Shown: positions 16,463-26,745, numbered from the stretch's first letter. The stretch is 54,183 nt of DNA from Rhizobacter sp. (GCA_025361845.1 JANYJL010000239.1:1-54183); one strand, 5' to 3'. The notes: a model not told the origin generated them from the letters alone. Numbers and translations: made by a program.

Positions 16463-17530
16463 ATGAAGCCGTTCACTTTCGACGCCCGTTTGCCACGGGT
16501 CCTGTTCGGCGAAGGCGCGCTTGCGCAGCTCGCAGACGAAGCGGCGAGGCTCGGTGCCCGGCGTGTGATCGTGCTGTGCACGCCGCAGCAAACCGACCAG
16601 GCGGACCAGGTCCGCACACTGCTCGGCGCGTATGCCGTCGCCACGTTCGACCGCGCGGTGATGCACGTCCCGGTCGCCACCGTCGCAGAGGCACACGCTG
16701 CCGCTCGCCAAGGCGAGGTGGACCTGGCCGTGGCGATCGGCGGCGGCTCGACGATCGGGCTGGCGAAGGCCCTGGCCCTGCTGCACGACCTGCCCTACAT
16801 CGCCGTGCCGACCACCTATGCCGGCAGCGAAATGACGCCGATCTACGGGCTCACGGAGCAGGGACTCAAGCGCACCGGCTCCGATCCGAAAGTGGCGGCC
16901 CGCGCCGTGGTGTACGACCCGTTGTTGTCGCGTCACCTGCCGATCGGGCTGACGGTCACCAGCGGCATCAATGCCATTGCGCATGCCATCGAAGGCATGT
17001 ATTCAACCGACGCCAACCCGGTGATCAGCCTGATGGCGGAGGAAGGCGTGCGCGCCATGGCAGCCGCCATCGATGGCCTCGTGGCTGCCCCGCTGGACGC
17101 AGACTTGCGCTCCCAGGCCCTCTATGGCGCGTGGCTGTGCGGGACGGTGCTCGGCAACGCGGGCATGGGGCTGCACCACAAGCTTTGCCACACGCTCGGT
17201 GGCAGCTTCGACCTGCCGCATGCCGAGGTTCACACGGTGGTGCTGCCGCACGCCATCGCCTACAACGCAGCGGCGATTCCCGAGGTCGTCGCGCGAGTCC
17301 ATCGCGCCTTGGGCGGGATGGCGGGCACGAGCGTGCCGCGGCTGCTGTTCGATCTCGCCCGGCGCGGCGGCGCTGCCGTGAGCCTGCGCGATCTCGGCAT
17401 GAGCGCCTCGGGTCTGGACCGAGCCACCGACATCGCCCTCCAGCAGCGTTACCCGAATCCGCGACCGCTCGAACGCAACGCCATCCGGGAACTGCTGCAA
17501 CACGCCTTCGAGGGCATCACGCCAACCTGA
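16463..17530 (+). CDS. Maleylacetate reductase
   Basis: A 355-residue member of the iron-type alcohol dehydrogenase superfamily. Family features include LFGEGALAQLADE, the cofactor loop AIGGGSTIGLAKALAL, PTTYAGSEMTPIYGLT and HHKLCHTLGGSFDLPHAEVH. These are characteristic of maleylacetate reductases, which reduce maleylacetate to 3-oxoadipate with NAD(P)H. ATG 16463 begins the typical MKPFTFD-like start. It is followed after 40 bp by the dioxygenase that would supply its substrate, so the assignment is supported by both sequence and neighbours. Confidence 0.9.
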   Translation: MKPFTFDARLPRVLFGEGALAQLADEAARLGARRVIVLCTPQQTDQADQVRTLLGAYAVATFDRAVMHVPVATVAEAHAAARQGEVDLAVAIGGGSTIGLAKALALLHDLPYIAVPTTYAGSEMTPIYGLTEQGLKRTGSDPKVAARAVVYDPLLSRHLPIGLTVTSGINAIAHAIEGMYSTDANPVISLMAEEGVRAMAAAIDGLVAAPLDADLRSQALYGAWLCGTVLGNAGMGLHHKLCHTLGGSFDLPHAEVHTVVLPHAIAYNAAAIPEVVARVHRALGGMAGTSVPRLLFDLARRGGAAVSLRDLGMSASGLDRATDIALQQRYPNPRPLERNAIRELLQHAFEGITPT

Positions 17531-17570
17531 TGCGCCAGCGTTCAAACCAAGAATCGAACGGAAGCCCGCC

Positions 17571-18443
17571 ATGACTCCCACCGCCGAACCCACCCTCACG
17601 CAAGCCGTGCTCGACTCGTTCGCAGGTTGCCCTGGGGACCGCCTGCGCACCGTGATGTCCAGCCTGGTCCGCCACCTGCACGCGTTCGCGAGCGAGGTGA
17701 AGCTGAGCGAGGAAGAGTGGTTCGCGGGCATCCGGTTTCTCACCGAGGTTGGCCAGACGTGCGACGACAAGCGCCAGGAGTTCATCCTCTTGTCCGACAC
17801 CCTGGGCTTGTCGATGCTCGTCACGGCCTTGAACAACGAGCGTCCACCAGGCTGCACCGAGGCCACGGTGTTCGGCCCGTTCTTCGTGGAGAAGGCGCCC
17901 GAGGTGGCCAACGGTGCCGACATCGCGCAGGGCGCGCAGGGCGAGCCGTGTTACGTGAGCGGGCACGTTCGCAGCCTCGACGGCAGCCCGATCGCGAACG
18001 CGCAGATCGACGTGTGGCAATCCGACGAGGCCGGCTTCTACGACGTGCAATACGCCGAGCTCGACCAGCACCAGGCCCGCGCGCGGCTGCACAGCCGCGC
18101 CGATGGCAGCTTCGACTTCCGCTCGATCCTGGCGGTGCCTTACCAGATCCCGAACGACGGGCCGGTCGGCAAGATGCTCGCGAACCTGGCACGCCATGCC
18201 TGGCGGCCGGCGCATCTGCACTTCATGATCGTGGCGCCGGGCTACGAGCGGCTGATCACGCACGTGTTCCGGTCCGACGGACCGTACCTCGATTCCGATG
18301 CGGTCTTCGGCGTGCGTCCGACACTGGTGGCAGACTGGCTCCGGCACGAGGCAGGCGTCGCACCCGATGGCACGCGCAGCGACAAGCCGTTCTACACACT
18401 CGACTACGCATTCGTGCTGAACCCCGCCAGCCCGGCGGCATGA
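17571..18443 (+). CDS. Hydroxyquinol 1,2-dioxygenase (intradiol)
   Basis: A 290-residue intradiol ring-cleavage dioxygenase converting hydroxyquinol to maleylacetate. The Fe(III) ligands are visible as Y157 (GFYDVQY), Y191 (VPYQIPNDGPVG), H215 and H217 (RPAHLHF), with the same spacing as in characterised hydroxyquinol enzymes. IPNDGPVGKML and the N-terminal helical dimer domain fit hydroxyquinol rather than plain catechol dioxygenases. It is flanked by maleylacetate reductase and 3-oxoadipate CoA-transferase genes, which process its product. Catechol or chlorocatechol activity cannot be excluded. Confidence 0.9.
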   Translation: MTPTAEPTLTQAVLDSFAGCPGDRLRTVMSSLVRHLHAFASEVKLSEEEWFAGIRFLTEVGQTCDDKRQEFILLSDTLGLSMLVTALNNERPPGCTEATVFGPFFVEKAPEVANGADIAQGAQGEPCYVSGHVRSLDGSPIANAQIDVWQSDEAGFYDVQYAELDQHQARARLHSRADGSFDFRSILAVPYQIPNDGPVGKMLANLARHAWRPAHLHFMIVAPGYERLITHVFRSDGPYLDSDAVFGVRPTLVADWLRHEAGVAPDGTRSDKPFYTLDYAFVLNPASPAA

Positions 18444-18447
18444 AGTC

Positions 18448-19149
18448 ATGATCGACAAGACCTGCGCGAACATCGAAGCGGCGTTGACCGACGTGCCGGA
18501 TGGCGCCACCGTGATGATCGGTGGCTTCGGCACGGCCGGACTGCCGAACGAACTGATCGACGGCCTGATTGCGCAAGGCGCAAGCAACCTGACCATCGTC
18601 AACAACAACGCCGGCAATGGCGACACCGGGTTGGCGGCCCTGCTGGCGAAGAAGCGTGTGCGCAAGATCATCTGCTCGTTCCCGCGCCAGGCCGACAGCC
18701 ACCATTTCGACGCGCTCTACCGCCGCGGCGAGATCGAATTGGAACTGGTGCCGCAGGGCAACCTGGCCGAGCGCATCCGCGCCGCCGGTGCTGGCATCGG
18801 TGGCTTCTTCACCCCCACCGGCTACGGCACGCCGCTCGCCGAAGGCAAGGAGACGCGCGAGATCGGTGGCCGCATGCACGTGTTCGAGGCCCCGATCCAC
18901 GCCGACTTCGCGCTGATCAAGGCCGAGTGCGGCGACCGTTGGGGCAACCTGACCTACCGCATGACCGCACGCAACTTCGGCCCGGTGATGGCGATGGCCG
19001 CGAAGACGACCGTGGCCAGCGTGCACCGGATCGTCGCGCTCGGCAGCCTCGACCCCGAAGCCGTGGTCACGCCGGGCATCTTCGTGCAGCGCATCGTCCA
19101 GGTCGACCGCGTGGCGACCAGCGCCGGCGGTTTCAAACCACCCGCTTGA
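18448..19149 (+). CDS. pcaI: 3-oxoadipate CoA-transferase subunit A
   Basis: A 233-residue class I CoA-transferase alpha subunit. It carries the GGFGTAGLPNELIDGL glycine-rich motif, NNNAGNGDTGLAALL, and TPTGYGTPLAEGKE, as in PcaI/CatI. With subunit B it transfers CoA from succinyl-CoA to 3-oxoadipate. It starts 4 bp after the dioxygenase stop and ends at the start region of subunit B, so it is part of the same transcript. Confidence 0.92.
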   Translation: MIDKTCANIEAALTDVPDGATVMIGGFGTAGLPNELIDGLIAQGASNLTIVNNNAGNGDTGLAALLAKKRVRKIICSFPRQADSHHFDALYRRGEIELELVPQGNLAERIRAAGAGIGGFFTPTGYGTPLAEGKETREIGGRMHVFEAPIHADFALIKAECGDRWGNLTYRMTARNFGPVMAMAAKTTVASVHRIVALGSLDPEAVVTPGIFVQRIVQVDRVATSAGGFKPPA

Positions 19150-19160
19150 TGAGAATCAAC

Positions 19161-19796
19161 ATGCCTCGATGGACCCGTGACGAGATGGCCCGGCGTGTCG
19201 CGCACGACATCGCCGATGGCGCGGTCGTGAACCTCGGCATCGGCCTGCCGACCCTGGTGGCCAACCACCTGCCGGCCGACAAGGAAGTGGTGCTGCACAG
19301 CGAGAACGGGGTGATCGGCATGGGCCCCGCGCCGGCCGCCGGTGATGAGGACTACGACCTCATCAACGCCGGCAAACAACCCGTCACCCTGCGGCCCGGC
19401 GGCTGCTTCTTCCACCATGCCGACAGCTTCGCGATGATGCGCGGCGGCCACCTCGACGTGTGCGTGCTCGGTGCCTTCCAGGTCTCGGCGCGCGGCGACC
19501 TGGCGAACTGGCACACCGGCGCGCCGGATGCGATCCCCGCTGTCGGCGGTGCGATGGACCTGGCGATCGGTGCGAAGAAGACCTACGTGATGATGGAACA
19601 CACCACCAAGACCGGCGAGAGCAAGATCGTGCCCACCTGCACCTACCCGCTGACCGGCATCGCCTGCGTCATCCGCATCTACACCGAGCTTGCGGTGATG
19701 GAGGTGACGCCGGCGGGCCTGAAGCTGATCGACAAGGTCGAGGGTCTCGCATTCGATGCACTGCAGGCCCTGACTGGCGTGCCGCTGATCCAGTGA
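19161..19796 (+). CDS. pcaJ: 3-oxoadipate CoA-transferase subunit B
   Basis: A 211-residue CoA-transferase beta subunit with the catalytic glutamate in VLHSENGVIGMG (E48) and the conserved GGHLDVCVLGAFQVS and GAMDLAIGAKK. I place the start at 19161 because MPRWTRDEMARR matches the usual PcaJ N-terminus. An upstream in-frame ATG at 19149 overlaps the subunit A stop (TGATG) and could instead couple translation. Partner of the preceding gene. Confidence 0.92.
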   Translation: MPRWTRDEMARRVAHDIADGAVVNLGIGLPTLVANHLPADKEVVLHSENGVIGMGPAPAAGDEDYDLINAGKQPVTLRPGGCFFHHADSFAMMRGGHLDVCVLGAFQVSARGDLANWHTGAPDAIPAVGGAMDLAIGAKKTYVMMEHTTKTGESKIVPTCTYPLTGIACVIRIYTELAVMEVTPAGLKLIDKVEGLAFDALQALTGVPLIQ

Positions 19797-19810
19797 ACCG
19801 GGGAACCAAG

Positions 19811-21016
<1,206 letters not shown>

Positions 21017-21468
21017 CCGTTCGCACAAGCCCCAGACGTGTGGCGCGCCGCGCGGCAAATGCGTGGGACGAACTCGACTGCCTCGCCTCACTGCTGTCTG
21101 GCGAACAGCGTGCAAGCTGACGGTCGCCATCGAGGTGAGCCGGACATGGGCACGGCGCCGTCGATCAGGCCCGCGCGCCACGCGCGCAAAGGCGTCACGG
21201 CTTTTTGCAGCAAGCCCAGCTCAGGGATTTGCTGGGACTCACCCGAGCCTTCGCCTGGCCCGGGTAGCGTGTTGACCGCCCGCTCAGTCTTTTGAATCTT
21301 CGTGTGAGTCGACGGCGCCGCAAAGAATTGGAAAGTGCAGGTCGAAAGATCGACCTGCAGCTTGAACCCATCGGCACCTGGCGTGGGGGCCCTGCGGCCC
21401 GTTGCCACGCCGACGGCCAGGCCGGCCGACGAGATGGTGCCGACCGCTGGCAAGCGTGGTCTGGCTGA
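21017..21468. other. 452-bp intergenic region between convergent operons
   Basis: Between the thiolase stop and the stop of the minus-strand EmrB gene I find no credible gene. Short frames exist on both strands but have no recognisable domain or ribosome-binding site. The only clear structure is the hairpin at 21336-21359. Confidence 0.6.
21336..21359 (-). terminator. Perfect 10-bp stem hairpin between convergent operons
   Basis: TGCAGGTCGA (21336-21345) and TCGACCTGCA (21350-21359) pair perfectly around AAGA. On the minus strand it is followed by a short CACTTTCC tract. It lies 110 bp past the efflux operon stop, so it may end that transcript, but the weak T-run makes this uncertain. Confidence 0.4.
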
Positions 21469-23088
21469 TCAGTGCGCCCCACCCCCGTCGGACGCTGCGC
21501 GTTGTCCCAGCTGTGGCTTCGTCATCCACACCATCCCGATCAGCACGATGAACAGCACCGCCGACATGTAGAACACATCGGTCACGGCCATCGTGTAGGC
21601 CTGCTGGTCGAGCAAGCGCGTCAGCGTGGCGCTGGTCTGTTCGGCTGACTGGCCGGCTGCGCCGAGTTGTGCCATCGCCTGCGTCGCCGCCTGGTTGCCG
21701 GCGTTCACCGATTCGGCCAGATGCGCGTGGTGCATCACGGCGCGGCTTTCCCACAGGGTCGTGAACAACGAAGTGCCGAGCGCACCGGCGAAGATGCGCA
21801 CGAAGTTCGACAGCCCGGCCGCGGCCGGCATCTGCTCGGGCTTCAGGCCGCTGAAGATGATGGCTTGCAGCGGAATGAAGAAAAAGGCCATCGCCGCGCC
21901 TTGCAGGATCGTCGGCACCAGGATGACCGACACCGGCGCCTGCACGTTGAAGCGCGAACGCATCCACAGGATGAGGGCGAAGCCGACGAAGGCGACCGTG
22001 GTGAGCTTGCGCGGGTCGATGCGCGAGACGTTCTTGCCGACCCACGGTGACAGCACGATCGCCAGCAGGCCGACCGGCGCCAGCACGATGCCGGCCTCGG
22101 TGGCGGTGTAGTTCATCCACTGCTGCAACCACAGCGGCAGCAGCACCACGTTGCCGAAGAAGAGGCCGTAGCCGACCGACAGCGCCAGCACGCCCATCAC
22201 GAAGTTGCGCCGCGCGAACAGGCGCAAGTTGACGATGGGGTGCGACTCGGTCAGCTCCCACACCAGGAAGAAGGCGAAGCTCACGGCGGCCACGACCGCG
22301 AGCACGACGATCTGCGTGGAATTGAACCAGTCCAGCTCCTTGCCCTTGTCGATCAGGATCTGCAGCGCGCCGACCCAGGTGACGAGCAGGCCCAGGCCCA
22401 CGTAGTCGAGCGGCACGCGGCGCGGGCCGGGATCGCGGCTGCGGTAGATCGACCACGTCAACCCGGCAGCGATCAGGCCGACCGGGATGTTGATGTAGAA
22501 GATCCATGGCCAGGAAATGTTGTCGGTGATCCAGCCACCGAGCAGTGGCCCCATCACCGGCGCAACGAGCGTGGTCATGGCCCAGAAGGCCATCGCGGTG
22601 CCCGCCATTGCGGCCGGGTAGCTGGCCATCAGCAGGGTCTGCGAGAGCGGGATCATCGGCCCGGCCACCAGGCCTTGCAGCACGCGGAAGAAGATCAGCG
22701 ATTCGATGTTCGGCGCGAGGCCGCACAACCACGAGGTGACGACGAACAGCAGGATGCTCGCGGTGAACAGGCGCACCTGGCCGAAGCGCTGAGTGAGCCA
22801 GCCCGTCAGCGGCACCGAGATCGCGTTGGCAACGGCGAACGAGGTGATGACCCAGGTGCCTTGCGCGGGGCTCACGCCCATGTTGCCGGCGATGGCGGGG
22901 ATGGACACATTCGCGATCGACGAATCGAGCACGTTCATGAACGTGGCGAGCGAAAGCGCCACGGTGCCGAGCGTGCGCGCGCTGCCTTCGAGCGGCGGGA
23001 AGGCGACACGCGCTGGGCCGGCGGCGGGACGCGGTGCGGGCGGCGGCAAGGGCGCGTCGCCCGCCGTGATGGCGGTGGCGTTGCTCAC
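21469..23088 (-). CDS. emrB: EmrB-type DHA2 drug efflux MFS transporter
   Basis: A 539-residue, probably 14-helix proton antiporter of the EmrB/QacA (DHA2) family. It has motif ATFMNVLDSSIANVSIPAI in TM1, WVITSFAVANAISVPLTGWL, FFRVLQGLVAGPMIPLSQ, and the antiporter motif C region VAPVMGPLLGGWITDN. The N-terminal 40 residues are Pro/Ala-rich and cytoplasmic. It begins 10 bp after the EmrA stop, in an operon with a membrane fusion protein, an outer-membrane factor and a MarR regulator. It should export hydrophobic drugs, uncouplers or aromatic acids. Confidence 0.92.
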   Translation of the reverse strand: MSNATAITAGDAPLPPPAPRPAAGPARVAFPPLEGSARTLGTVALSLATFMNVLDSSIANVSIPAIAGNMGVSPAQGTWVITSFAVANAISVPLTGWLTQRFGQVRLFTASILLFVVTSWLCGLAPNIESLIFFRVLQGLVAGPMIPLSQTLLMASYPAAMAGTAMAFWAMTTLVAPVMGPLLGGWITDNISWPWIFYINIPVGLIAAGLTWSIYRSRDPGPRRVPLDYVGLGLLVTWVGALQILIDKGKELDWFNSTQIVVLAVVAAVSFAFFLVWELTESHPIVNLRLFARRNFVMGVLALSVGYGLFFGNVVLLPLWLQQWMNYTATEAGIVLAPVGLLAIVLSPWVGKNVSRIDPRKLTTVAFVGFALILWMRSRFNVQAPVSVILVPTILQGAAMAFFFIPLQAIIFSGLKPEQMPAAAGLSNFVRIFAGALGTSLFTTLWESRAVMHHAHLAESVNAGNQAATQAMAQLGAAGQSAEQTSATLTRLLDQQAYTMAVTDVFYMSAVLFIVLIGMVWMTKPQLGQRAASDGGGAH

Positions 23089-23098
23089 GGCGAGCCTG

Positions 23099-24439
23099 TC
23101 AGCGCGACGCAGCCACGGCGGCGGCCAGCTTCACGGCCGAACCCGCATGCGCACCGTTGCCGGCGCCTGCGCGGGCGAGCGCCTTGCCGAGGTTGCTGGC
23201 GATGATGTCGCGCACGATGTGGTCGGCCTCGCTGGCCTGCTCGGCGAACACATCGGTGCGGCTGCTCGCGCGTGGCGTGGCAGCACCGAGGATCGGCGCG
23301 CCGGATTGCTGCGCCACGTCGACCGTCGCTTCCATCGAGAGGCCCACGCGCAGCGGGTGTTCGGCGAGTTGTTTGGCGTCCAGCTCCACACGCACGGGCA
23401 CACGCTGCACCACCTTGATCCAGTTGCCGGTGGCGTTCTGCGCGGGCAGCAGCGCGAAGGCCGCGCCAGTGCCGGCGCCCACGCCTGCGAGGCGCCCTTC
23501 GTACTCGATCTTGCTGCCGTACAGGTCAGCGCTGAGCTTCACCGGCTGGCCGATGCGCATCTGGCGCAACTGCACTTCCTTGAAGTTCGCTTCGACCCAG
23601 ACCTGGTCGAGCGGAATGATCGACATCAACGGCGCACCGGCCGCAATGCGCTGGCCCACCTGCACCGTTCGCTTGGCCACCTGGCCACTCACCGGCGCGG
23701 GCAGCTCCGTGCGTTGCAGCGCGAGGAAGGCTTCGCGCACCGCGGCGCTGGCGCGCTCGACGTTCGGGTGCTTCTCGACGCTCGTGCCTTCGGTCAGCGC
23801 GCGGCTGCTGCCAGCCTGTTCCTGTGCGGCCACGAGGGCGGCCTGCGCACTCGCGTAGGCGCTCTTCGCTTCGGCGAGGGCGTTTTCGGCGTGCTTCATC
23901 TCTTCACCGCCAACCGCGCCGCTGGCCACCAGGGGCTTGCGGCGCGCCAGGTCGTCGGCCGCGCGCGCCACATCGGTCTGCACGCGGTTGACTTCGCTTT
24001 CGCGCAGCTTCACGTTCGCGTTCAGCGCCGAGTTATTCGCGTACAGCGTGCGCACCTCACGCACGGTTTGCGCGAGTTGCGATTCGGCGCGGTCGAGTGC
24101 CAGGCGCGCATCGGTCGGGTCGAGCTCGACGAGCGGCTGGCCGGCCTTCACGAGATCAGTGTCGTCGGCCAGCACGGCCAGCACGGTGCCGCCGGCCTGC
24201 GGCGTGACCTGCACGACCGGGGCCTGCACGTACGCGTTGTCGGTCGACTCGTAGTGGCGCTGGAACATCGCCCAGTAGGTGCCATAGCCGAGGCCGGCCA
24301 CGAGAGTCAAGCCGGCGACGGCCAGCAAGGCGGGCTTGCGCTTGCCGGGGTTGACGGCGGGCGCCGGTGAGACCGGTGCAATGGCAGCGGCGGGGACGGG
24401 AGCGGCGCTCTTCGGGGTGTCGTTCGTGGTGTCGGTCAT
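23099..24439 (-). CDS. emrA: EmrA/HlyD-type membrane fusion protein
   Basis: A 446-residue periplasmic adaptor. Pro/Ala-rich cytoplasmic N-terminus, one membrane helix (PALLAVAGLTLVAGLGYGTY), a biotinyl-lipoyl half (TDNAYVQAPVVQVTPQAGG), a long coiled coil (about 115-225) and the second lipoyl half (RTELPAPVSGQVAKRTVQVG). I choose the start at 24439 (MTDTTNDTPK) over an upstream in-frame ATG at 24460, whose GAG is too close. It links the EmrB pump to the NodT channel. Confidence 0.9.
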   Translation of the reverse strand: MTDTTNDTPKSAAPVPAAAIAPVSPAPAVNPGKRKPALLAVAGLTLVAGLGYGTYWAMFQRHYESTDNAYVQAPVVQVTPQAGGTVLAVLADDTDLVKAGQPLVELDPTDARLALDRAESQLAQTVREVRTLYANNSALNANVKLRESEVNRVQTDVARAADDLARRKPLVASGAVGGEEMKHAENALAEAKSAYASAQAALVAAQEQAGSSRALTEGTSVEKHPNVERASAAVREAFLALQRTELPAPVSGQVAKRTVQVGQRIAAGAPLMSIIPLDQVWVEANFKEVQLRQMRIGQPVKLSADLYGSKIEYEGRLAGVGAGTGAAFALLPAQNATGNWIKVVQRVPVRVELDAKQLAEHPLRVGLSMEATVDVAQQSGAPILGAATPRASSRTDVFAEQASEADHIVRDIIASNLGKALARAGAGNGAHAGSAVKLAAAVAASR

Positions 24440-24471
24440 GGTGTTCTTTCTGCGATCCATCTCAATCGGGT

Positions 24472-25983
24472 TCAGCGTGCGGCGGCGAGTGTCGGGCCGG
24501 GCAGTGCATCGGGGTCGGCCTGGAAACCACCGCCGAGGGCCTTGGCCAAGGCCACCTCACTGCCGAGGTGGCGCGCGTTCAGATCGGTGCTGGCGCGGCG
24601 TTGCGAGAGCACGTTCGTCTGCGCAGTCAGCACGACGAGGAAGTTGCCCAGGCCGGCCTGGTAACGCTGCAAGGCGAGTGCGTAGGCGGCTTCGGCGGCG
24701 CTGGTCGCATCACGCTGCGCGAGCTGCTGGCGTTCGAGAGATTGCAGGCTCGACACCTCGTCGGCCACTTCGCGCAAGGCATGCAGCAAGGCGGCGTTGT
24801 AGCCATCGACTGCGGCGTCGACTTCGGCAGTCTTCGCACCCAGGTTGGCGCGCAAGCGTGTGCCTTCGAAGATCGGCAGGTGCAGCGCCGGGCCGGCGCC
24901 ATAGGTCAGCGAACCAGCGTTCAGGAAGCGATCCAGGCCGATGCTGGAGAGGCCGACGAAGGCCATCAGGTTCACGTTCGGATAGAACTGCGACTTGGCC
25001 AGGTCAGCCTCACGCAACGCGGCCTCGACACGCCAGCGCTGGGCCACGAGATCGGCACGCCGGCCCAGCAGGTCGGCCGGCAAGCCGGCGGGCAGCGGCT
25101 GCGAGCGCACGGCAACGAGCGTGGGCGACAGGGCATCGAGCGCCTGCGGCCCCTGCCCGCTCAGATCGGCCAGCGCATGGCGCGCGCGGGCGATGCCCTC
25201 GGCAAGCGCTTCGACCTCGACCCGCGATTGCGCGATCAGGCCCTCGGCCTGGCGCAGATCGACCGTCGTGTCCAGCCCGGCCGAGATGCGTTGCCGAACC
25301 AGGGCCAGCACCTGCTCGCGCTGTTGCAGCGCCTGGGTGGCGACATCGCGGTTCTCGATCAGGCGCGCCAGGTTGAAGTAACCCGCCGCCACATTGCCGG
25401 CGAGCAGCACCCGCGCGGCTTGCGCGTCGGCCTGGGTGGCGCGGAGCTGGCCGACGCTGGCATCGAGCGCGGCGCGCTGGCGGCCGAACAGATCGAGGTC
25501 CCAGCTCACGCCGAGCTGGGCGTTGTTGTTCCACTTCACCGAGCCACCCAGCGGCGGCGGAATCAGGCCGTTTTCGGTGAAGCGCTGGTCGGTGAGTTCG
25601 AGCGATGCACTGGCTTGCAGGCCACGCGCAGCACCCGCCACGCTGACTGCGGCTTGCGCTTGTTGCAGGCGCGCTTGCGCAATCTGCAGGCTCGGCTGGC
25701 CGGCCAGCGCCTGGTCGACCAGGGTGTCGAGCTGGGCGTCGCCGTAGCTGCTCCACCAGCGGGTGGCGGGCCAGGGTGTGGCATCGGGCGCGGCGCCGCG
25801 GGTGCGGGCGTCGGCCAACTGGTGGGTCGGGCGTGTTTCGCCGGGGCTGGCACAACCACCGAGCAGCAAGGCCGCACTGGCGAGCACCGCGGTGAGCGCC
25901 GTCATGGCAGTGAGCGAGCCGCCGCAGGCCTGCGGGCTCAGTTTGAATCGCATCGTCTTCATGGAAACAGGGAAGAGCTTCAT
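24472..25983 (-). CDS. NodT/OprM-family outer membrane efflux lipoprotein
   Basis: A 503-residue RND-type outer membrane factor. The signal peptide ends in a lipobox (LLLGGC-ASPG), predicting a lipid anchor. Two outer-membrane-efflux repeats follow, with WWSSYGDAQLDTLVDQAL, SWDLDLFGRQRAAL and LREVADEVSSLQSLERQQ. The start at 25983 overlaps the MarR stop by 4 bp (ATGA). It forms the exit duct for the EmrAB pump encoded next. Confidence 0.9.
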   Translation of the reverse strand: MKLFPVSMKTMRFKLSPQACGGSLTAMTALTAVLASAALLLGGCASPGETRPTHQLADARTRGAAPDATPWPATRWWSSYGDAQLDTLVDQALAGQPSLQIAQARLQQAQAAVSVAGAARGLQASASLELTDQRFTENGLIPPPLGGSVKWNNNAQLGVSWDLDLFGRQRAALDASVGQLRATQADAQAARVLLAGNVAAGYFNLARLIENRDVATQALQQREQVLALVRQRISAGLDTTVDLRQAEGLIAQSRVEVEALAEGIARARHALADLSGQGPQALDALSPTLVAVRSQPLPAGLPADLLGRRADLVAQRWRVEAALREADLAKSQFYPNVNLMAFVGLSSIGLDRFLNAGSLTYGAGPALHLPIFEGTRLRANLGAKTAEVDAAVDGYNAALLHALREVADEVSSLQSLERQQLAQRDATSAAEAAYALALQRYQAGLGNFLVVLTAQTNVLSQRRASTDLNARHLGSEVALAKALGGGFQADPDALPGPTLAAAR

Positions 25984-26480
25984 GCCGAGGCCTCCGCTTC
26001 GAGCTTGGCGGTTTGCAGCGCGCAGCCGTTGGCCGTCATGCGCTCGATCAGCTTGCGCAACTGCTTCCACTCGGTTTCGCTGAAGCCGCGCAGGAAATCG
26101 TTGTTGACCGCCGCCAGCACGTGCGGCACCTTGTCCGCTGCCTCGTGGCCCGCTGGCGTGAGGCGCAGGTGCACGACACGCCGGTCAGTCTCTGAACGCA
26201 CCCGCTCGACCAGGCCCTTGGCTTCCAGCCGGTCGACCACGCGCGTCACCGCGCCGGCATCGACGGCCATCTCGCGCGCCAACTCGAAGGCGGTGGTTGC
26301 GCGGCCGATCGCCAGCTTCATCAGCGGCTTCCATTGCGCGTCCGTCAGGCCGTGTTCGGCCATGCGGGCTTCGACCTCGCGGCGCATCTGGCCGACGAGG
26401 TTGACGATGTGGTGGCCGACACTGTCGGTCACGTCATAACAGGCGCCGTCATAGGACGGGTAGGGTCGGGCAGAGGACAT
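25980..26480 (-). CDS. MarR-family transcriptional regulator of the efflux operon
   Basis: A 166-residue winged-helix regulator: YDVTDSVGHHIVNLVGQMRR dimer helix, HTH TAFELAREMAVDAGAVTRVV, then VDRLEAKGLVERVRSETDRR and the wing VVHLRLTPAG. First gene of the minus-strand efflux operon and overlapping nodT by 4 bp, as in the classic emrRAB arrangement. A nested inverted repeat 46-77 bp upstream is a likely self-operator. Repression relieved by phenolic or drug ligands is the family norm. Confidence 0.92.
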   Translation of the reverse strand: MSSARPYPSYDGACYDVTDSVGHHIVNLVGQMRREVEARMAEHGLTDAQWKPLMKLAIGRATTAFELAREMAVDAGAVTRVVDRLEAKGLVERVRSETDRRVVHLRLTPAGHEAADKVPHVLAAVNNDFLRGFSETEWKQLRKLIERMTANGCALQTAKLEAEASA

Positions 26481-26525
26481 GGCGGGCTCGGGCTGGGCCC
26501 AGGCCGCCTGAAGGATGCCTGGGCA

Positions 26526-26557
26526 ATTGTTGTCTAGGCAAATTTTGCCGCAACAAT
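26526..26557. promoter_or_regulatory. Nested palindrome, probable MarR operator
   Basis: GGCAAA-T-TTTGCC (26537-26549) is a perfect inner palindrome inside outer arms ATTGTTG (26526-26532) and CAACAAT (26551-26557). The AT-rich site lies just upstream of the MarR gene, where an autorepressor would block the efflux operon promoter. Confidence 0.65.
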
Positions 26558-26597
26558 CAAAACCCGGTCGGCGACGCGGGTTTCCCCGGGTGCCTCT

Positions 26598-26630
26598 TGA
26601 GGAAACGCACGGCCGCCCGAAGTTTCCTCA
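26598..26630. repeat. Perfect 9-bp inverted repeat with 15-bp spacer
   Basis: TGAGGAAAC (26598-26606) and GTTTCCTCA (26622-26630) lie between the efflux operon promoter and the end of glgA. They may be a regulator site or part of a weak terminator. No function can be assigned. Confidence 0.4.
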
Positions 26631-26702
26631 TCCCGCTCGGGGGCGGACGACGCATGTCGTCGGCTTGGGGGCGCTCTCAAGGCGGAGCCGTCCTGTCGCA
26701 CT

Positions 26703-26737
26703 GCCGCCGAAAAGTCGGCGGCTGCCGAAGGCCGCCG
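26703..26737 (-). terminator. glgA-distal hairpin with alternative pairing
   Basis: Read on the minus strand, CGGCGGC (26737-26731) pairs with GCCGCCG (26722-26716), followed by ACTTTT, a plausible intrinsic terminator 9 bp after the glgA stop. The middle arm can also pair with a third copy at 26709-26703, so two exclusive stems are possible. Confidence 0.5.
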
Positions 26738-26745
26738 CTTCAGGC

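Noticed and set aside
21088-21453. Minus-strand 121-codon frame in the gap after the thiolase
   Set aside because: No recognisable family, no ribosome-binding site and unusual composition. Treated as non-coding.
22793-24370. Plus-strand open frame of 525 codons opposite emrA/emrB
   Set aside because: Antisense to two well-supported efflux genes, with no domain.
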